Assembly (NCBI RefSeq): GCF_020532705.1
Contig: NZ_JAJAVD010000004.1
Coordinates: 124,001 to 188,000 of the forward strand
Source of the DNA: Methylobacillus caricis
GTDB taxonomy: Bacteria > Pseudomonadota > Gammaproteobacteria > Burkholderiales > Methylophilaceae
Direction of reading: 5' to 3'
DNA: 64,000 nucleotides
In this document: piece by piece, positions 29,482 through 39,741 of the stretch
How positions within the stretch are numbered: the first letter of the stretch is position 1
How the letters are laid out: every line of letters begins with the position of its first letter
Translations under genes and position numbers: made by a program
The notes under the pieces: model-generated
What the model saw: the letters and a program-made list of their open reading frames with translations, nothing else
The model's database searches: none
Told to the model about the DNA's origin: nothing

Positions 29482-31473
29482 TTACAGCACGGACTTGACG
29501 GTCTTCACTACATTTTCAACAGTGAAGCCGAAGTGCTTGAACAACACGCCGCCTGGAGCGGATTCGCCGAAGGTATCGATACCAACGACAGCACCTTCCA
29601 GACCAACATACTTGCGCCAGAAGTCGGTCACACCGGCCTCAACCGCTACACGCTTCACGCCTGGGGTCAGCACGCTGTCCTTGTAGGCTTGGTCTTGGCG
29701 ATCAAATACGTTGGTCGATGGCATGGAAACCACACGCACCTTGGTGCCGGCAGCGTTCAGCTCAGCAGCAGCCTTCACAGCCAGATCCAGTTCGGAACCG
29801 TTACTGATGATGATGACATCAGCCTTGCCTTCAACGTCGGAGAACACATAACCACCCTTGCGGATCAGGTCGAAGTGCTTCTCGTCGTGCTTGACGCCAG
29901 GAACGTTCTGACGGCTCAGCACCAGGCTGGTTGGGCCATTCTTGCGCTCAACCGCAGCAACCCAGGAGATTGCAGTTTCAACGGAATCAGCAGGACGCCA
30001 TACATCCATGTTAGGAATGTAACGCAGACCAGCGGTGTTCTCGATAGGCTGGTGAGTAGGACCATCTTCACCCTGACCGATGGAATCGTGTGTCAGGACA
30101 GCGATAGTGCGCTGCTTCATCAACGCTGCCATACGCAGAGCGCTCTTGGCATAGTCAGAGAACATGTGGAAAGTACCGCCGAATGGCAGCAAGCCACCGT
30201 GCAGCGCCATACCGTTCATGATCGCGAACATACCGAATTCACGCACACCGTAGGAGATGTAGTTGCCTGGCTTCTTGCCGTCAACGTGCTTGAAACCGGA
30301 GTAGCTGGTCAGGTTGGAACCTGTCAAGTCAGCAGAACCGCCGAGGAATTCTGGCAGCACTGGAGCCAGCGCAGCAATCGCGTTTTGCGAAGCCTTACGG
30401 GTAGCGACTGCTTCAGCCTTTTCGTTGGTTGCCTTGATGAAAGCGTCAGTCGCTTCCTTCCAGTTAGCTGGCAGTTCACCAGCAGTACGGCGCTTGAATT
30501 CTGCAGCTTCAGCTGGGTAAATCTTGGCATAGGCTTCAAACTTGGCATTCCAGTCGCTTTCCAGCTTGTCACCCTTGGCCTTGGCATCCCAACCGTCATA
30601 GACTTCTTGCGGGACAACAAACGGCTCATGCGGCCAGCCGATGGCTTCACGGGTTGCAGCCACTTCTTCCAGGCCCAGAGCAGAACCGTGGCAGTCATGT
30701 GAACCGGACTTGTTTGGTGAGCCCTTGCCGATGATAGTCTTGGCAGCAATGAAAGTCGGCTTGTCCTTAACCTTCTTGGCTTCCTGGATAGCCGCTTCAA
30801 CAGCAGCAGCATCGTGACCGTCAACGTTAGGAATCACGTGCCAGCCGTAAGCTTCAAAGCGCTTAGCGGTGTCGTCTGTGTACCAGCCTTCGATATGACC
30901 GTCGATGGAGATGCCATTGTCATCCCAGATCGCGATCAGTTTGCCCAGGCCCCAAGTACCAGCCAGCGCAGCGGCTTCGTGGGAAACGCCTTCCATCAGG
31001 CAGCCGTCACCCAGGAAACAGTAGGTATAGTGATCAACGATCTCATGACCGGGCTTGTTGAACTGGTCAGCCAGCAACTTTTCAGCCATCGCGAAACCAA
31101 CCGCATTGGTGATGCCCTGGCCCAGAGGACCAGTAGTGGTCTCAACACCAGGAGCATAGCTATACTCAGGGTGACCAGCACACTTTGAATGCAGTTGACG
31201 GAAAGTCTTGATATCTTCGATACCCAGATCATAGCCTGTCAGGTGCAACAGTGAGTAGATCAACATGGAACCATGGCCGTTGGATAGGATAAAACGGTCA
31301 CGGTCAGCCCAGTTAGGGTTCTTTGGGTTGTGACGCAGGTGGTGGTTCCAGAGAACCTCTGCGATGTCTGCCATTCCCATCGGTGCGCCAGGGTGTCCAG
31401 AATTTGCCTTCTGAACTGCGTCCATGGATAGCGCACGGATGGCATTTGCTAAATCTTGACGAGTTGCTGCCAT
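29482..31473 (-). CDS. tkt: Transketolase
   Basis: Thiamine-diphosphate enzyme moving two-carbon units between sugar phosphates; in ribulose-monophosphate methylotrophs it helps regenerate the formaldehyde acceptor. The ATG at 31473 ([21 protein letters not shown]) has AGGGAG before it and is the family start; 663 residues. ThDP binding is seen in [14 protein letters not shown] and [10 protein letters not shown], and [21 protein letters not shown] near the N-terminus is typical. The C-terminal half holds the pyrimidine-binding and transketolase C domains. First of the tkt-gap-pgk group, behind an unusual leader. Confidence 0.97.
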   Translation of the reverse strand: MAATRQDLANAIRALSMDAVQKANSGHPGAPMGMADIAEVLWNHHLRHNPKNPNWADRDRFILSNGHGSMLIYSLLHLTGYDLGIEDIKTFRQLHSKCAGHPEYSYAPGVETTTGPLGQGITNAVGFAMAEKLLADQFNKPGHEIVDHYTYCFLGDGCLMEGVSHEAAALAGTWGLGKLIAIWDDNGISIDGHIEGWYTDDTAKRFEAYGWHVIPNVDGHDAAAVEAAIQEAKKVKDKPTFIAAKTIIGKGSPNKSGSHDCHGSALGLEEVAATREAIGWPHEPFVVPQEVYDGWDAKAKGDKLESDWNAKFEAYAKIYPAEAAEFKRRTAGELPANWKEATDAFIKATNEKAEAVATRKASQNAIAALAPVLPEFLGGSADLTGSNLTSYSGFKHVDGKKPGNYISYGVREFGMFAIMNGMALHGGLLPFGGTFHMFSDYAKSALRMAALMKQRTIAVLTHDSIGQGEDGPTHQPIENTAGLRYIPNMDVWRPADSVETAISWVAAVERKNGPTSLVLSRQNVPGVKHDEKHFDLIRKGGYVFSDVEGKADVIIISNGSELDLAVKAAAELNAAGTKVRVVSMPSTNVFDRQDQAYKDSVLTPGVKRVAVEAGVTDFWRKYVGLEGAVVGIDTFGESAPGGVLFKHFGFTVENVVKTVKSVL

Positions 31474-31497
31474 ACATATCTCCCTACGGTTGAAGAG

Positions 31498-31537
31498 AAA
31501 AAGGCTCCGCCAGCACAACAAGGCTGGAAGAAGCCTT
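31498..31537 (-). terminator. Terminator-like hairpin in the tkt leader
   Basis: On the leftward strand AAGGCT pairs with AGCCTT and an inner CCAGC pairs with GCTGG across a small internal loop, followed by TTTTT. It stands 24 bases before the tkt ATG, and those bases are taken by the Shine-Dalgarno site, so there is no space for a promoter after it. Confidence 0.65.
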
Positions 31538-31622
31538 ACCTCAAATTCTTTGAAAACCCCTTGGAACTACAGGATGCTGAAACTGTTGCAAGCCACAGTT
31601 TCGCAGAGGTATTTAGCCCGTA

Positions 31623-31651
31623 ATTATTCCTTAGATAAAGCTTTTCAGCAA
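31623..31651 (-). promoter_or_regulatory. Candidate promoter of tkt
   Basis: TTGCTG (31646-31651), a 17-base spacer and AATAAT (31623-31628) on the leftward strand. It would give a leader of about 143 bases containing a GAAACTGT/ACAGTTTC hairpin (31579-31602) and then the terminator-like hairpin. Confidence 0.4.
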
Positions 31652-31696
31652 TACCAGCATTAATATTAATGTCTTTGAAAGACAAACTTACGTCGG

Positions 31697-32263
31697 CTAT
31701 TTATCCTCGCTAAACCACTTAATGGAGCAACCTATGGAAGGCACTTGCTCAACCGGGCCGTGACCGGTTTCAGCCACCAGCTTCATGGCCTGGTAAAGGT
31801 CGCGTGTCCGGTTTTCAACCGGGACCATCACACGTCCCTGGTTATCAAAGCGTCCGCGATACTGCAACTCAAGATGCGCATTAAACCCGAAAAAATCCGG
31901 GGTGCACACCGCACCATAGGCCTTGGCAACCTCCTGGCTTTCGTCAAAGAGATACGGAAAGGGAAAATGGAATTCACGGGCTACTTCCGCCATCTTCTCG
32001 AATGCATCATCAGGATAAGTCACTGCATCATTGGAGGAAATTGCCACGGCATTGATGCCCAGCTCGCGCAAGGCACGCACATCGGACACCAAACGCTCAC
32101 GGATGGCCTGCACATAAGGGCAATGATTGCAGATGAACATCACCAGCGTACCATTCACCCCCTTGACCTCTGATAAAGCCCAATCCTTGCCATCAACGCC
32201 CGGCAACTTGAAGTCCGGGGCTTTCCAGCCAAAATCACACACTGGCGGATTAAGACTTGCCAT
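31697..32263 (-). CDS. Thioredoxin-fold redox protein (AhpC/TSA-like)
   Basis: A 188-residue cytosolic protein of the thioredoxin superfamily. It begins with APDFKLPGVDGKDWALSEVKG, carries the active-site-like CNHCPY motif after VMFI, and continues with ISSNDAVTYPDDAFEKMAEVAREFHFPFPYLFDESQEVAKAYGAVCTPDFFGF, matching the AhpC/TSA family found next to many housekeeping genes. The function (peroxidase or thiol-disulfide exchange) is not known. It is upstream of tkt on the same strand after 223 bases and divergent from rsmE. Confidence 0.88.
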   Translation of the reverse strand: MASLNPPVCDFGWKAPDFKLPGVDGKDWALSEVKGVNGTLVMFICNHCPYVQAIRERLVSDVRALRELGINAVAISSNDAVTYPDDAFEKMAEVAREFHFPFPYLFDESQEVAKAYGAVCTPDFFGFNAHLELQYRGRFDNQGRVMVPVENRTRDLYQAMKLVAETGHGPVEQVPSIGCSIKWFSEDK

Positions 32264-32320
32264 TTTCCACTCTCCTTCAATTAGAATTCTCGTTCATATT
32301 AACAGTAACACCGCACACCG

Positions 32321-33058
32321 ATGAGCACTCCACGCTTCTACTGTCCACACCCGCTTTCCCCTGGAGCACACATAGACCTGCCAGGCAACGCGGCAGTCCA
32401 TGCCAGCCGCGCGCTGCGTATGCAGGCAGGGGATCAGGCCATCCTCTTCAATGGGGACGGGCACAATTACCTCAGTGAATTCACCAGCATGAGCAAAAAT
32501 AGTGTACATGCCACCATACTCTCTGCAGCACCAGCAGAGACCGAATCTCCGCTAAACATCACGCTAGCGCAAGCCATTTCTTCCGGTGACCGCATGGATT
32601 TCACCATCCAGAAAGCCGTGGAAATGGGTGTCAGGGCAATTCAGCCAATTGCCAGTCGGCGCAGCGTAATCAAACTGAGCGGGGAACGCGCAGAAAAACG
32701 CCGGGAGCATTGGCAGAATGTCGTCATTTCTGCCTGCGAACAATCCGGCAGGGCAACAGTGCCTCTAGTTGCCATGCCAATCTCCCTGGCAGAATGGCTC
32801 TCGCAAAAGCCGGACGCCGGCACCTTCATCACACTCGCTCCAGGCTCTGAAAGAGTGCTGACAGACCTGGCACCTCCGGCTGGTGATATCTGCTTCCTGA
32901 TTGGCGCGGAAGGCGGCTTCACTGACGAGGAAATCGAACTAGCCGCCAACCACGGATTTACAACCGTCCGTATGGGCAAACGTATCCTGCGCACAGAAAC
33001 TGCCGCACTGGCTGCTCTCGCGGCCATGCAAATACTTTGGGGTGACTTCGGCCACTAG
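32321..33058 (+). CDS. rsmE: 16S rRNA m3U1498 methyltransferase
   Basis: A SPOUT-fold methyltransferase that methylates U1498 of 16S rRNA. The N-terminal PUA-like segment MSTPRFYCPHPLSPGAHIDLP and HASRALRMQAGDQAILFNGDG, then AISSGDRMDFTIQKAVEMGV, and the knot with FLIGAEGGFTDEEIELAANHGF and MGKRILRTETAALAAL are diagnostic. Length 245 is normal. Start is the ATG at 32321. It runs divergent from the thioredoxin gene and 78 bases ahead of argA. Confidence 0.96.
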   Translation: MSTPRFYCPHPLSPGAHIDLPGNAAVHASRALRMQAGDQAILFNGDGHNYLSEFTSMSKNSVHATILSAAPAETESPLNITLAQAISSGDRMDFTIQKAVEMGVRAIQPIASRRSVIKLSGERAEKRREHWQNVVISACEQSGRATVPLVAMPISLAEWLSQKPDAGTFITLAPGSERVLTDLAPPAGDICFLIGAEGGFTDEEIELAANHGFTTVRMGKRILRTETAALAALAAMQILWGDFGH

Positions 33059-33076
33059 TTTTATTTGCACTCAAGG

Positions 33077-33096
33077 CATATTTATATTTAAATATG
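33077..33096. promoter_or_regulatory. Dyad upstream of argA, candidate operator
   Basis: CATATTTA and TAAATATG are perfectly inverted around TATT, about 40 bases before the argA start. A TACAAT that could be a -10 lies at 33117-33122, so the dyad would cover the -35 zone. This fits an operator for a small HTH regulator. Confidence 0.4.
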
Positions 33097-33136
33097 TCCT
33101 AAAAGCAGCAACCCCTTACAATACCGGATTCTTGCC

Positions 33137-34702
33137 ATGTCCCTAGGTAGTGCCATTCGTAAACGCCGCAAGGCACTCAATATGACCCTGCAAGAGCTGG
33201 CACGCAAAGTAGATGCGAACAGCGGCAACCTGTCCCGTATTGAGCGCGGATCGCAAGGCGTGTCAGAAAGCATGTTGCACAAGCTTTGCAATGCACTGGA
33301 TTGCAGTGCCGCCTTTCTTTACGCTCAAAGCGAGAGCGAGTCAGGCAAGTCCACCTCGACATCACGGCTAACCCTGCAGCAACCACAGGAGTTCGTTCGC
33401 TGGTTTCGTGCGGCAGCACCTTACATCCATGCATTTGGCGGGCGCACCTTTGTCATTGCATTTGGTGGCGAGGTTGTCGATGACGGACAGTTCGTCACCC
33501 TTTCGCATGACCTGAACCTGCTTGCCAGCCTGGAAGTAAGGTTAGTGCTGGTACATGGCTCACGTCCGCAAATTGAAAGCCGCCTGAAGCGTGCCAAAAT
33601 CAAGACCCATCTGGTGAATGGCCTGCGCGTCACCGATGACGAGGCCATGGAGGCAGTCAAGGAAGCCAATGGCGCAGTACGTGTTGAAATAGAATCCCTG
33701 CTTTCCATGGGGCTTATCAACTCGCCGATGGCGGGGGCGGATATCCGTGTAGCCAGCGGTAATTTCGTTACCGCCAAGCCACTGGGAGTGAGAGACGGGG
33801 TAGACTTGCAGCATACCGGCGAAGTACGAAAGGTAGATGCCATCGGCATCCAAAAGCGGCTGGACGATGGCGAGCTGGTACTGCTCTCGCCGCTAGGGTA
33901 CTCCCCCACCGGCGAGGTATTCAACCTGACACTGGAGGATGTGGCAACCAGCGCTGCCATTGCACTTGACGCAGATAAATTGATTTTCCTGATGGACTCT
34001 TCCGGGGTTCACAATATTCGTGGGGAATTGTTACGGGAAATGACGGCTGACAAAGCCAAGAATCTGTTGCGCCATAGCGAGAACAATGGCGGACAGAATA
34101 TTACGGAAGATGAACTTTATTACCTTCCCGCAGCCGTCCGCGCCTGTGACCAGGGCGTCGCCCGCACGCACCTGATCAGCCGCCATACCGATGGCGCCAT
34201 CCTGCAGGAGCTCTTCACCCATGACGGCATAGGCACCATGGTGACAGAGGCCTCGCTGGAAGCCATGCGCAAAGCCGATATCGGTGATGTCGGCGGTATA
34301 TTGCAACTGATAGAGCCGCTGGAGAACGAAGGCATACTGGTCAGACGCGGACGCGAACGCCTGGAAATGGAAATTGACCGGTTCCACGTCATGGAGCACG
34401 ACGGCAAGATCATCGGCTGTGCAGCGCTTTATCCCTTCCCTTCAGAAAAAACTGCAGAATTGGCGTGCATGGCGATTCACGCCGCATTTCGCCGTGGCGG
34501 GCGCGGTGACCGGCTGCTCAGCTATTGCGAGGAACAAGCGCGCGAACTCGGCTTGAAATCTGTATTTGTCCTGACCACTCGCACCGAACACTGGTTTCTT
34601 GAACGCGGCTTTACAGAAACTGATGTAGAGAAACTGCCAGGCGAAAAACAGAAGTTGTACAACCTGCAACGCCGTTCCAAGGTGTTCAGCAAACGCATCT
34701 GA
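33137..34702 (+). CDS. argA: N-acetylglutamate synthase with an N-terminal HTH domain
   Basis: ArgA makes N-acetylglutamate, the first step of arginine synthesis. Residues 1-62 form a complete XRE-type HTH: IRKRRKALNMTLQELARKVDANSGNLSRIERGSQ. A serine-rich linker (about 65-83) leads to the amino-acid-kinase-like domain (AFGGRTFVIAFGGEVVDDGQF, LVLVHGSRPQIESRL), the regulatory arginine-binding part of ArgA, and then the GNAT domain with AIHAAFRRGGRGDRLLSYCEEQA and WFLERGFTE. The linker holds no ATG, GTG or TTG from which a normal ArgA could start, so the fusion is encoded as one chain. Total 521 residues against about 440 for typical ArgA. A dyad lies in its promoter region. Confidence 0.9.
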   Translation: MSLGSAIRKRRKALNMTLQELARKVDANSGNLSRIERGSQGVSESMLHKLCNALDCSAAFLYAQSESESGKSTSTSRLTLQQPQEFVRWFRAAAPYIHAFGGRTFVIAFGGEVVDDGQFVTLSHDLNLLASLEVRLVLVHGSRPQIESRLKRAKIKTHLVNGLRVTDDEAMEAVKEANGAVRVEIESLLSMGLINSPMAGADIRVASGNFVTAKPLGVRDGVDLQHTGEVRKVDAIGIQKRLDDGELVLLSPLGYSPTGEVFNLTLEDVATSAAIALDADKLIFLMDSSGVHNIRGELLREMTADKAKNLLRHSENNGGQNITEDELYYLPAAVRACDQGVARTHLISRHTDGAILQELFTHDGIGTMVTEASLEAMRKADIGDVGGILQLIEPLENEGILVRRGRERLEMEIDRFHVMEHDGKIIGCAALYPFPSEKTAELACMAIHAAFRRGGRGDRLLSYCEEQARELGLKSVFVLTTRTEHWFLERGFTETDVEKLPGEKQKLYNLQRRSKVFSKRI

Positions 34703-34750
34703 GTACGCAGCAATTATCCGTTAACTCCAAAATTACTGTTGACCTTTTAA

Positions 34751-34820
34751 ATGAGAATAATTATTATTAATTAATCGATTGTGTAAATGATATTTATTTA
34801 CGTTAATTGATTATTCTCAT
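34751..34820. promoter_or_regulatory. Two inverted Fur-like sites upstream of PEP-CTERM gene 2
   Basis: ATGAGAATAAT (34751-34761) and its exact inverse ATTATTCTCAT (34810-34820) flank an A+T-rich region that also contains GTAAAT and ATTTAC (34783-34788, 34796-34801). The left box reads TGAGAATAATTATTA, matching the TGATAATNATTATCA Fur pattern at 12 of 14 defined bases. Confidence 0.55.
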
Positions 34821-34874
34821 CGCCTGCTCACGCTCATAGTGCTCAGGCACTAACCAGCATTTAAGGGGAAAATA

Positions 34875-35621
34875 ATGAAATTTGCTTACACCAAGGGCAT
34901 TCTTGTTCTAAGTCTGCTTGCCACAGCTTCGTTCGCTCAAGCAGCCACCGCCACCAGCGAATATTTCACCAATGTCGCAGATTCTCTTTCTACCGATGGC
35001 TTCAACCAATTGATTGCCACCCGTCTAGGTTCCGGCACAACTGGGGTAACAGCAATAACAAATGGGGTTGTCAGTAATGCCCCTGCTGGAGATGCAGAAC
35101 TTACTCGCACATCCGGCACAGCCTACCCTGCGAGTTTCGGTCTTTATGAATACATGGGCCCTTATTCTACATTTACCGTCTCGGATAGCACCGTGATTTC
35201 CGATCTGGGCTCCATCGTATTCCAGAGCCATGTCAACCCTGGTGGAAACTACTCTCTCGGTGGTGCAGGTGGTATTGATGCTGCAATTTCAGACGTATTC
35301 CTGAGCTTTAACGGCGGCAGCCAACTCCTTTCGGCTACTACTTTCAGCCTGACAGATGCCATTGACAACCCAGGCTCACCTTTCTATGACCCCAGCAATC
35401 CAGTTGTCGAGGCAGCAATTGGCTACTTCACATGGGATTTGAGCGGCATCAGTGACCCGATTACCTCTTATTCCATTTCTTTCGGTACCCATGCGCACAG
35501 CAGCATCATCGCATTCCAGGTTGACCAGATCGCTGCCGCAGTACCTGAGCCTTCTGCTTATGCATTAATGCTTGGCGGCTTGGCATTGGTTGGTTTCGCA
35601 GCGCGCCGCAAGAAAGGCTAA
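34875..35621 (+). CDS. PEP-CTERM sorted surface/secreted protein 2
   Basis: A 248-residue secreted protein: signal peptide MKFAYTKGILVLSLLATASFAQAA, a middle rich in Ser, Thr, Gly and Asn with beta-type repeats, and the C-terminal signal VPEPSAYALMLGGLALVGFAARRKKG. The start has AAGGGGA nine bases before it. It is not similar in its middle part to the first PEP-CTERM protein as far as I can read. It stands alone between argA and the leftward fhs gene; the Fur-like boxes upstream suggest iron-regulated expression. Confidence 0.9.
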   Translation: MKFAYTKGILVLSLLATASFAQAATATSEYFTNVADSLSTDGFNQLIATRLGSGTTGVTAITNGVVSNAPAGDAELTRTSGTAYPASFGLYEYMGPYSTFTVSDSTVISDLGSIVFQSHVNPGGNYSLGGAGGIDAAISDVFLSFNGGSQLLSATTFSLTDAIDNPGSPFYDPSNPVVEAAIGYFTWDLSGISDPITSYSISFGTHAHSSIIAFQVDQIAAAVPEPSAYALMLGGLALVGFAARRKKG

Positions 35622-35654
35622 GTCTAGTTAGGCTTCCTCACCACCTACCCCGGT

Positions 35655-35701
35655 GCGGCAATCTTCCCAGCAATAACGGGCAGGTTGCCGCTTTTATTTT
35701 A
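35655..35701. terminator. Terminator between PEP-CTERM gene 2 and fhs
   Basis: GCGGCAA and TTGCCGC pair, with an inner imperfect CCC/GGG extension, followed on the rightward strand by TTTTATTTTA. It serves the rightward gene; the leftward side has a weaker run. Confidence 0.65.
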
Positions 35702-35711
35702 TCTTCCCTTC

Positions 35712-37385
35712 CTAATATAGCCCAACTACGTGGCCGTTATCATCAATATCAATCCGGGTGGCGCAAGGTTCCTTGGGCAGGCCTGGCATGGTCATGATGT
35801 CATCACAGATCATCACTATAAACTCGGCTCCTGCGCATAAGCGCACTGCACGGACTGTCACCACGTGCTCGTGCGGCAAACCGCGCTGTGAGGCGTCGGT
35901 TGAGAAGGAATACTGGGTTTTCGCAATACAGATTGGATAATGTCCATATCCATCATCCTGTAGCTTGTCTATGATGGACCGGACTCGGCGCGATGCATGA
36001 ATATCACTGGCCCCGTAAATATTGGTCGCCACTTTACGTAACTTCTTCCAGAGATCATCTGCATCGTCATAGACATAACGCATGGCCGCACCTCGAGCTT
36101 CAACCAGCCTGACCACCTCCTTTGCAAGCTCGATTGCCCCCTCCCCGCCCTTGGCCCAGTGTTCAGCCAGCACAACCCTCACACCGAAGGGTTGCATATG
36201 GCGCTGCACCAAGGCTATCTCGGCATCAGTATCATGGCTGAACCGGTTAATCGCCACTACGCATGAAAGACCATAATGGCGAATAACATTTTCCACATGC
36301 TTTTCCAGATTGGCCATGCCTGCCTGCAAGGCTGGCAGATTTTCCTGGTCAAGTGCAGCCACGTCCACCCCGCCGTGATACTTGAGCGCACGCATGGTAG
36401 CCACCACGACACAGGCATCAGGCTTGAAGCCTGTTTTCCTGCACTTGATATCAATAAATTTTTCTGCGCCCAGATCAGCGCCAAAACCAGCTTCAGTCAC
36501 CACATAATCAGCCAGTTTGAGCGCCGTGCTAGTCGCAATCACAGAATTGCAACCGTGGGCAATATTGGCAAAAGGGCCGCCATGCAGGAATGCCGGAGTA
36601 TGTTCCAGCGTCTGCACCAGGTTGGGCTTGATCGCCTCCTTCAACAATACCGTCATGGCGCCATGTGCCTGCAAATGGCGCGCGGTAATTGCCTGTCCAT
36701 CATAGTTATATCCAATCACGATATTGCCCAGGCGCTCCCGTAAATCCTTCAGCGAAGTCGCCAGGCAAAACACTGCCATCACTTCCGAGGCCACGACAAT
36801 ATCAAATCCATCCTCGCGCGGCTGGCCATTGACCTTGCCACCCAAACCTATGACTACCTGGCGCAAGGCGCGATCATTCATATCCACCACCCGCTTCCAG
36901 CTCACCTGTCGAGGATCTATCCCCAGGGCATTCCCATGGTGTATATGATTGTCTATCATCGCGGCCAATAAGTTATGTGCAAGCGCAATGGCAGCAAAAT
37001 CACCTGTGAAATGAAGATTAATGTCTTCCATGGGCACCACTTGGGCGTAGCCCCCCCCGGCCGCCCCTCCCTTCATGCCAAATACAGGCCCCATAGAAGG
37101 CTCACGCAAGCACACTATTGTTGGCTGCCCTATCTTGTTCAATGCATCCCCAAGGCCGACCGTTGTAGTAGTCTTGCCTTCTCCTGCAGGGGTGGGACTG
37201 ATCGCCGTGACTAAAATCAACTTGCCATCAGGCCGGGACTGCAATTCCGGGTTCGCTGCCAGATCTATTTTGGCTTTATAGAGTCCATAATTCTCGATAG
37301 AGTCTTCACTGAGCCCGAGCCTGAGGGCAATATCTTTGATCCTTGACATACTCGCCTGCTGGGCAATCTCTATATCACTGGGCAT
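35712..37385 (-). CDS. fhs: Formate-tetrahydrofolate ligase
   Basis: Uses ATP to join formate to tetrahydrofolate, giving 10-formyl-THF for purine and formyl-methionine synthesis and, in methylotrophs, assimilation of formate carbon. The P-loop-like [19 protein letters not shown] lies about 70-88, with [37 protein letters not shown] and [15 protein letters not shown], all strongly conserved. Length 557 matches the standard enzyme. It is divergent from argB across 176 bases. Often named ftfL in methylotrophs. Confidence 0.97.
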   Translation of the reverse strand: MPSDIEIAQQASMSRIKDIALRLGLSEDSIENYGLYKAKIDLAANPELQSRPDGKLILVTAISPTPAGEGKTTTTVGLGDALNKIGQPTIVCLREPSMGPVFGMKGGAAGGGYAQVVPMEDINLHFTGDFAAIALAHNLLAAMIDNHIHHGNALGIDPRQVSWKRVVDMNDRALRQVVIGLGGKVNGQPREDGFDIVVASEVMAVFCLATSLKDLRERLGNIVIGYNYDGQAITARHLQAHGAMTVLLKEAIKPNLVQTLEHTPAFLHGGPFANIAHGCNSVIATSTALKLADYVVTEAGFGADLGAEKFIDIKCRKTGFKPDACVVVATMRALKYHGGVDVAALDQENLPALQAGMANLEKHVENVIRHYGLSCVVAINRFSHDTDAEIALVQRHMQPFGVRVVLAEHWAKGGEGAIELAKEVVRLVEARGAAMRYVYDDADDLWKKLRKVATNIYGASDIHASRRVRSIIDKLQDDGYGHYPICIAKTQYSFSTDASQRGLPHEHVVTVRAVRLCAGAEFIVMICDDIMTMPGLPKEPCATRIDIDDNGHVVGLY

Positions 37386-37522
37386 GCTTCATCCTTTTAG
37401 CAATCCATGACGGTGACACTGCTGAAATTATTCAAAGATTAAATTGCAGTCTACCTGCCAGAGTGGGGCTTTAACAGCGAGTTTGTCACTCGGACGCACG
37501 ATTTTCACATCAATCAGGTTAA

Positions 37523-38446
<924 letters not shown>

Positions 38447-38467
38447 GCACGCATTTACACTCCACAG

Positions 38468-39145
38468 ATGCGCGATCAGGTCTGGATTTTTGACCTTGAC
38501 AACACCTTGCATGATGCAGATGCGGAAATATTTCCGCATCTGCACATAGAGATGACGCGTTACATCATGAATGAGCTTGCCCTGGAAGAAAGCGCCGCCT
38601 GCCAGCTGCGCCAGCACTACTGGCACACATACGGCGCCACCCTCAAGGGCTTAATGCGCCATCACCAGATATCCCCCCGGCATTTCCTGCAGCAGACCCA
38701 TCAACTTGATCAACTGCCAGCCATGGTGAAAACTGTAAAAAGGCTGAGACACATGCTGCAGCAACTCTCTGGCCGTAAGGTAGTATTCACTAACGGCCCA
38801 ATGAGTTATGCCAAAAGAGTGTTAAAATTACTCGCTATCGACGACTTATATGAGCAGGTCTTCAGTGTGGAATCCTCTGGCTTCCATCCCAAACCTGCCA
38901 TGCGCGGCTTCCAGCATCTGCTGGGGGCGCTCAAGGTCAAGCCAGGCAGCTGCATATTGCTGGAAGACAGCCTGCCAGCGCTGATGACCGCCAAGCGCCT
39001 GGGCATGAAAACCATTCATGTATCCAGTCGTCTGCACAAGCCAAGCTATGTCGATGCACGCATTTCCAGCATTCTGGATTTGCCAAAAACACAAATTTAC
39101 AAAACATATAACAGCGCAAAGTGTTACGACATCTTGCCCAGATAA
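38468..39145 (+). CDS. HAD-family pyrimidine 5'-nucleotidase
   Basis: A 225-residue HAD hydrolase resembling yeast Sdt1. The nucleophile motif I is WIFDLDNTLHDADAEIF (Asp10 and Asp12 in FDLDNTL), motif II is the VFTNGPMSYAKR segment, and motif IV is ILLEDSLPALMTAKRLGMKTIHVS. The cap insert between motifs I and II is helical (MTRYIMNELALEESAACQLRQHYW). It is placed 21 bases after argB and 11 bases before slmA, the usual order in many betaproteobacteria. The nucleotide substrate is inferred by family. Confidence 0.88.
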   Translation: MRDQVWIFDLDNTLHDADAEIFPHLHIEMTRYIMNELALEESAACQLRQHYWHTYGATLKGLMRHHQISPRHFLQQTHQLDQLPAMVKTVKRLRHMLQQLSGRKVVFTNGPMSYAKRVLKLLAIDDLYEQVFSVESSGFHPKPAMRGFQHLLGALKVKPGSCILLEDSLPALMTAKRLGMKTIHVSSRLHKPSYVDARISSILDLPKTQIYKTYNSAKCYDILPR

Positions 39146-39156
39146 CGAGGTAAACC

Positions 39157-39735
39157 ATGGCTCTTAAACCCGGAGAACGCAAACAGCAAATACTGGAGAC
39201 TCTGGCAAAAATGCTGGAATCCCCAAAACGGGAAAAAATTACGACTGCCTCCCTGGCGGCAAAACTGGAGGTCAGCGAAGCAGCGCTATATCGCCATTTT
39301 CCCAGCAAGGCAAGAATGTTTGATGGCCTGATTGAGTTCATCGAACAAACCCTGTTCGGCCTCATCAACAAGATCACTACTGAAGAAACCGACGGCTTGC
39401 GCCAGGCACGCCGCATTGTCACCATCTTGTTGCTGTTCGCAGAGAAAAATCACGGCATGACCCGCGTTCTGATTGGCGATGCCCTTGTCAATGAGGATGC
39501 CAGCCTGCAGACCCGCATCAACCAGCTGTTTGATCGCATTGAGTCTACCTTGAAGCAAAGCCTGCGAATCGCCGAAACGCAGACCGGCCGCAAGTTTGAC
39601 CCTGAATCGCAGGCCAACCTGCTATTGTGCTTCGTGATTGGGCGCTGGCACCAATTCGCCAAGAGCGGCTTCAAGCGCAAGCCCATGGAGTTTGTACAGC
39701 AGCAATTGACGCTGCTATATGGATTGGAAGAATAA
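39157..39735 (+). CDS. slmA: Nucleoid occlusion protein SlmA
   Basis: A TetR-fold protein that binds chromosomal sites and blocks FtsZ assembly over the nucleoid. The N-terminal HTH (LEVSEAALYRHFPSKARMFDGLIEFIEQTLF) and the C-terminal VIGRWHQFAKSGFKRKPMEFVQQQLTLLYG are close to the family. Length 192 is normal. The gene follows the pyrimidine nucleotidase by 11 bases and argB further up. Assignment as SlmA rather than another TetR regulator rests on the whole-length pattern and is fairly sure. Confidence 0.9.
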   Translation: MALKPGERKQQILETLAKMLESPKREKITTASLAAKLEVSEAALYRHFPSKARMFDGLIEFIEQTLFGLINKITTEETDGLRQARRIVTILLLFAEKNHGMTRVLIGDALVNEDASLQTRINQLFDRIESTLKQSLRIAETQTGRKFDPESQANLLLCFVIGRWHQFAKSGFKRKPMEFVQQQLTLLYGLEE

Positions 39736-39741
39736 AGTGTA

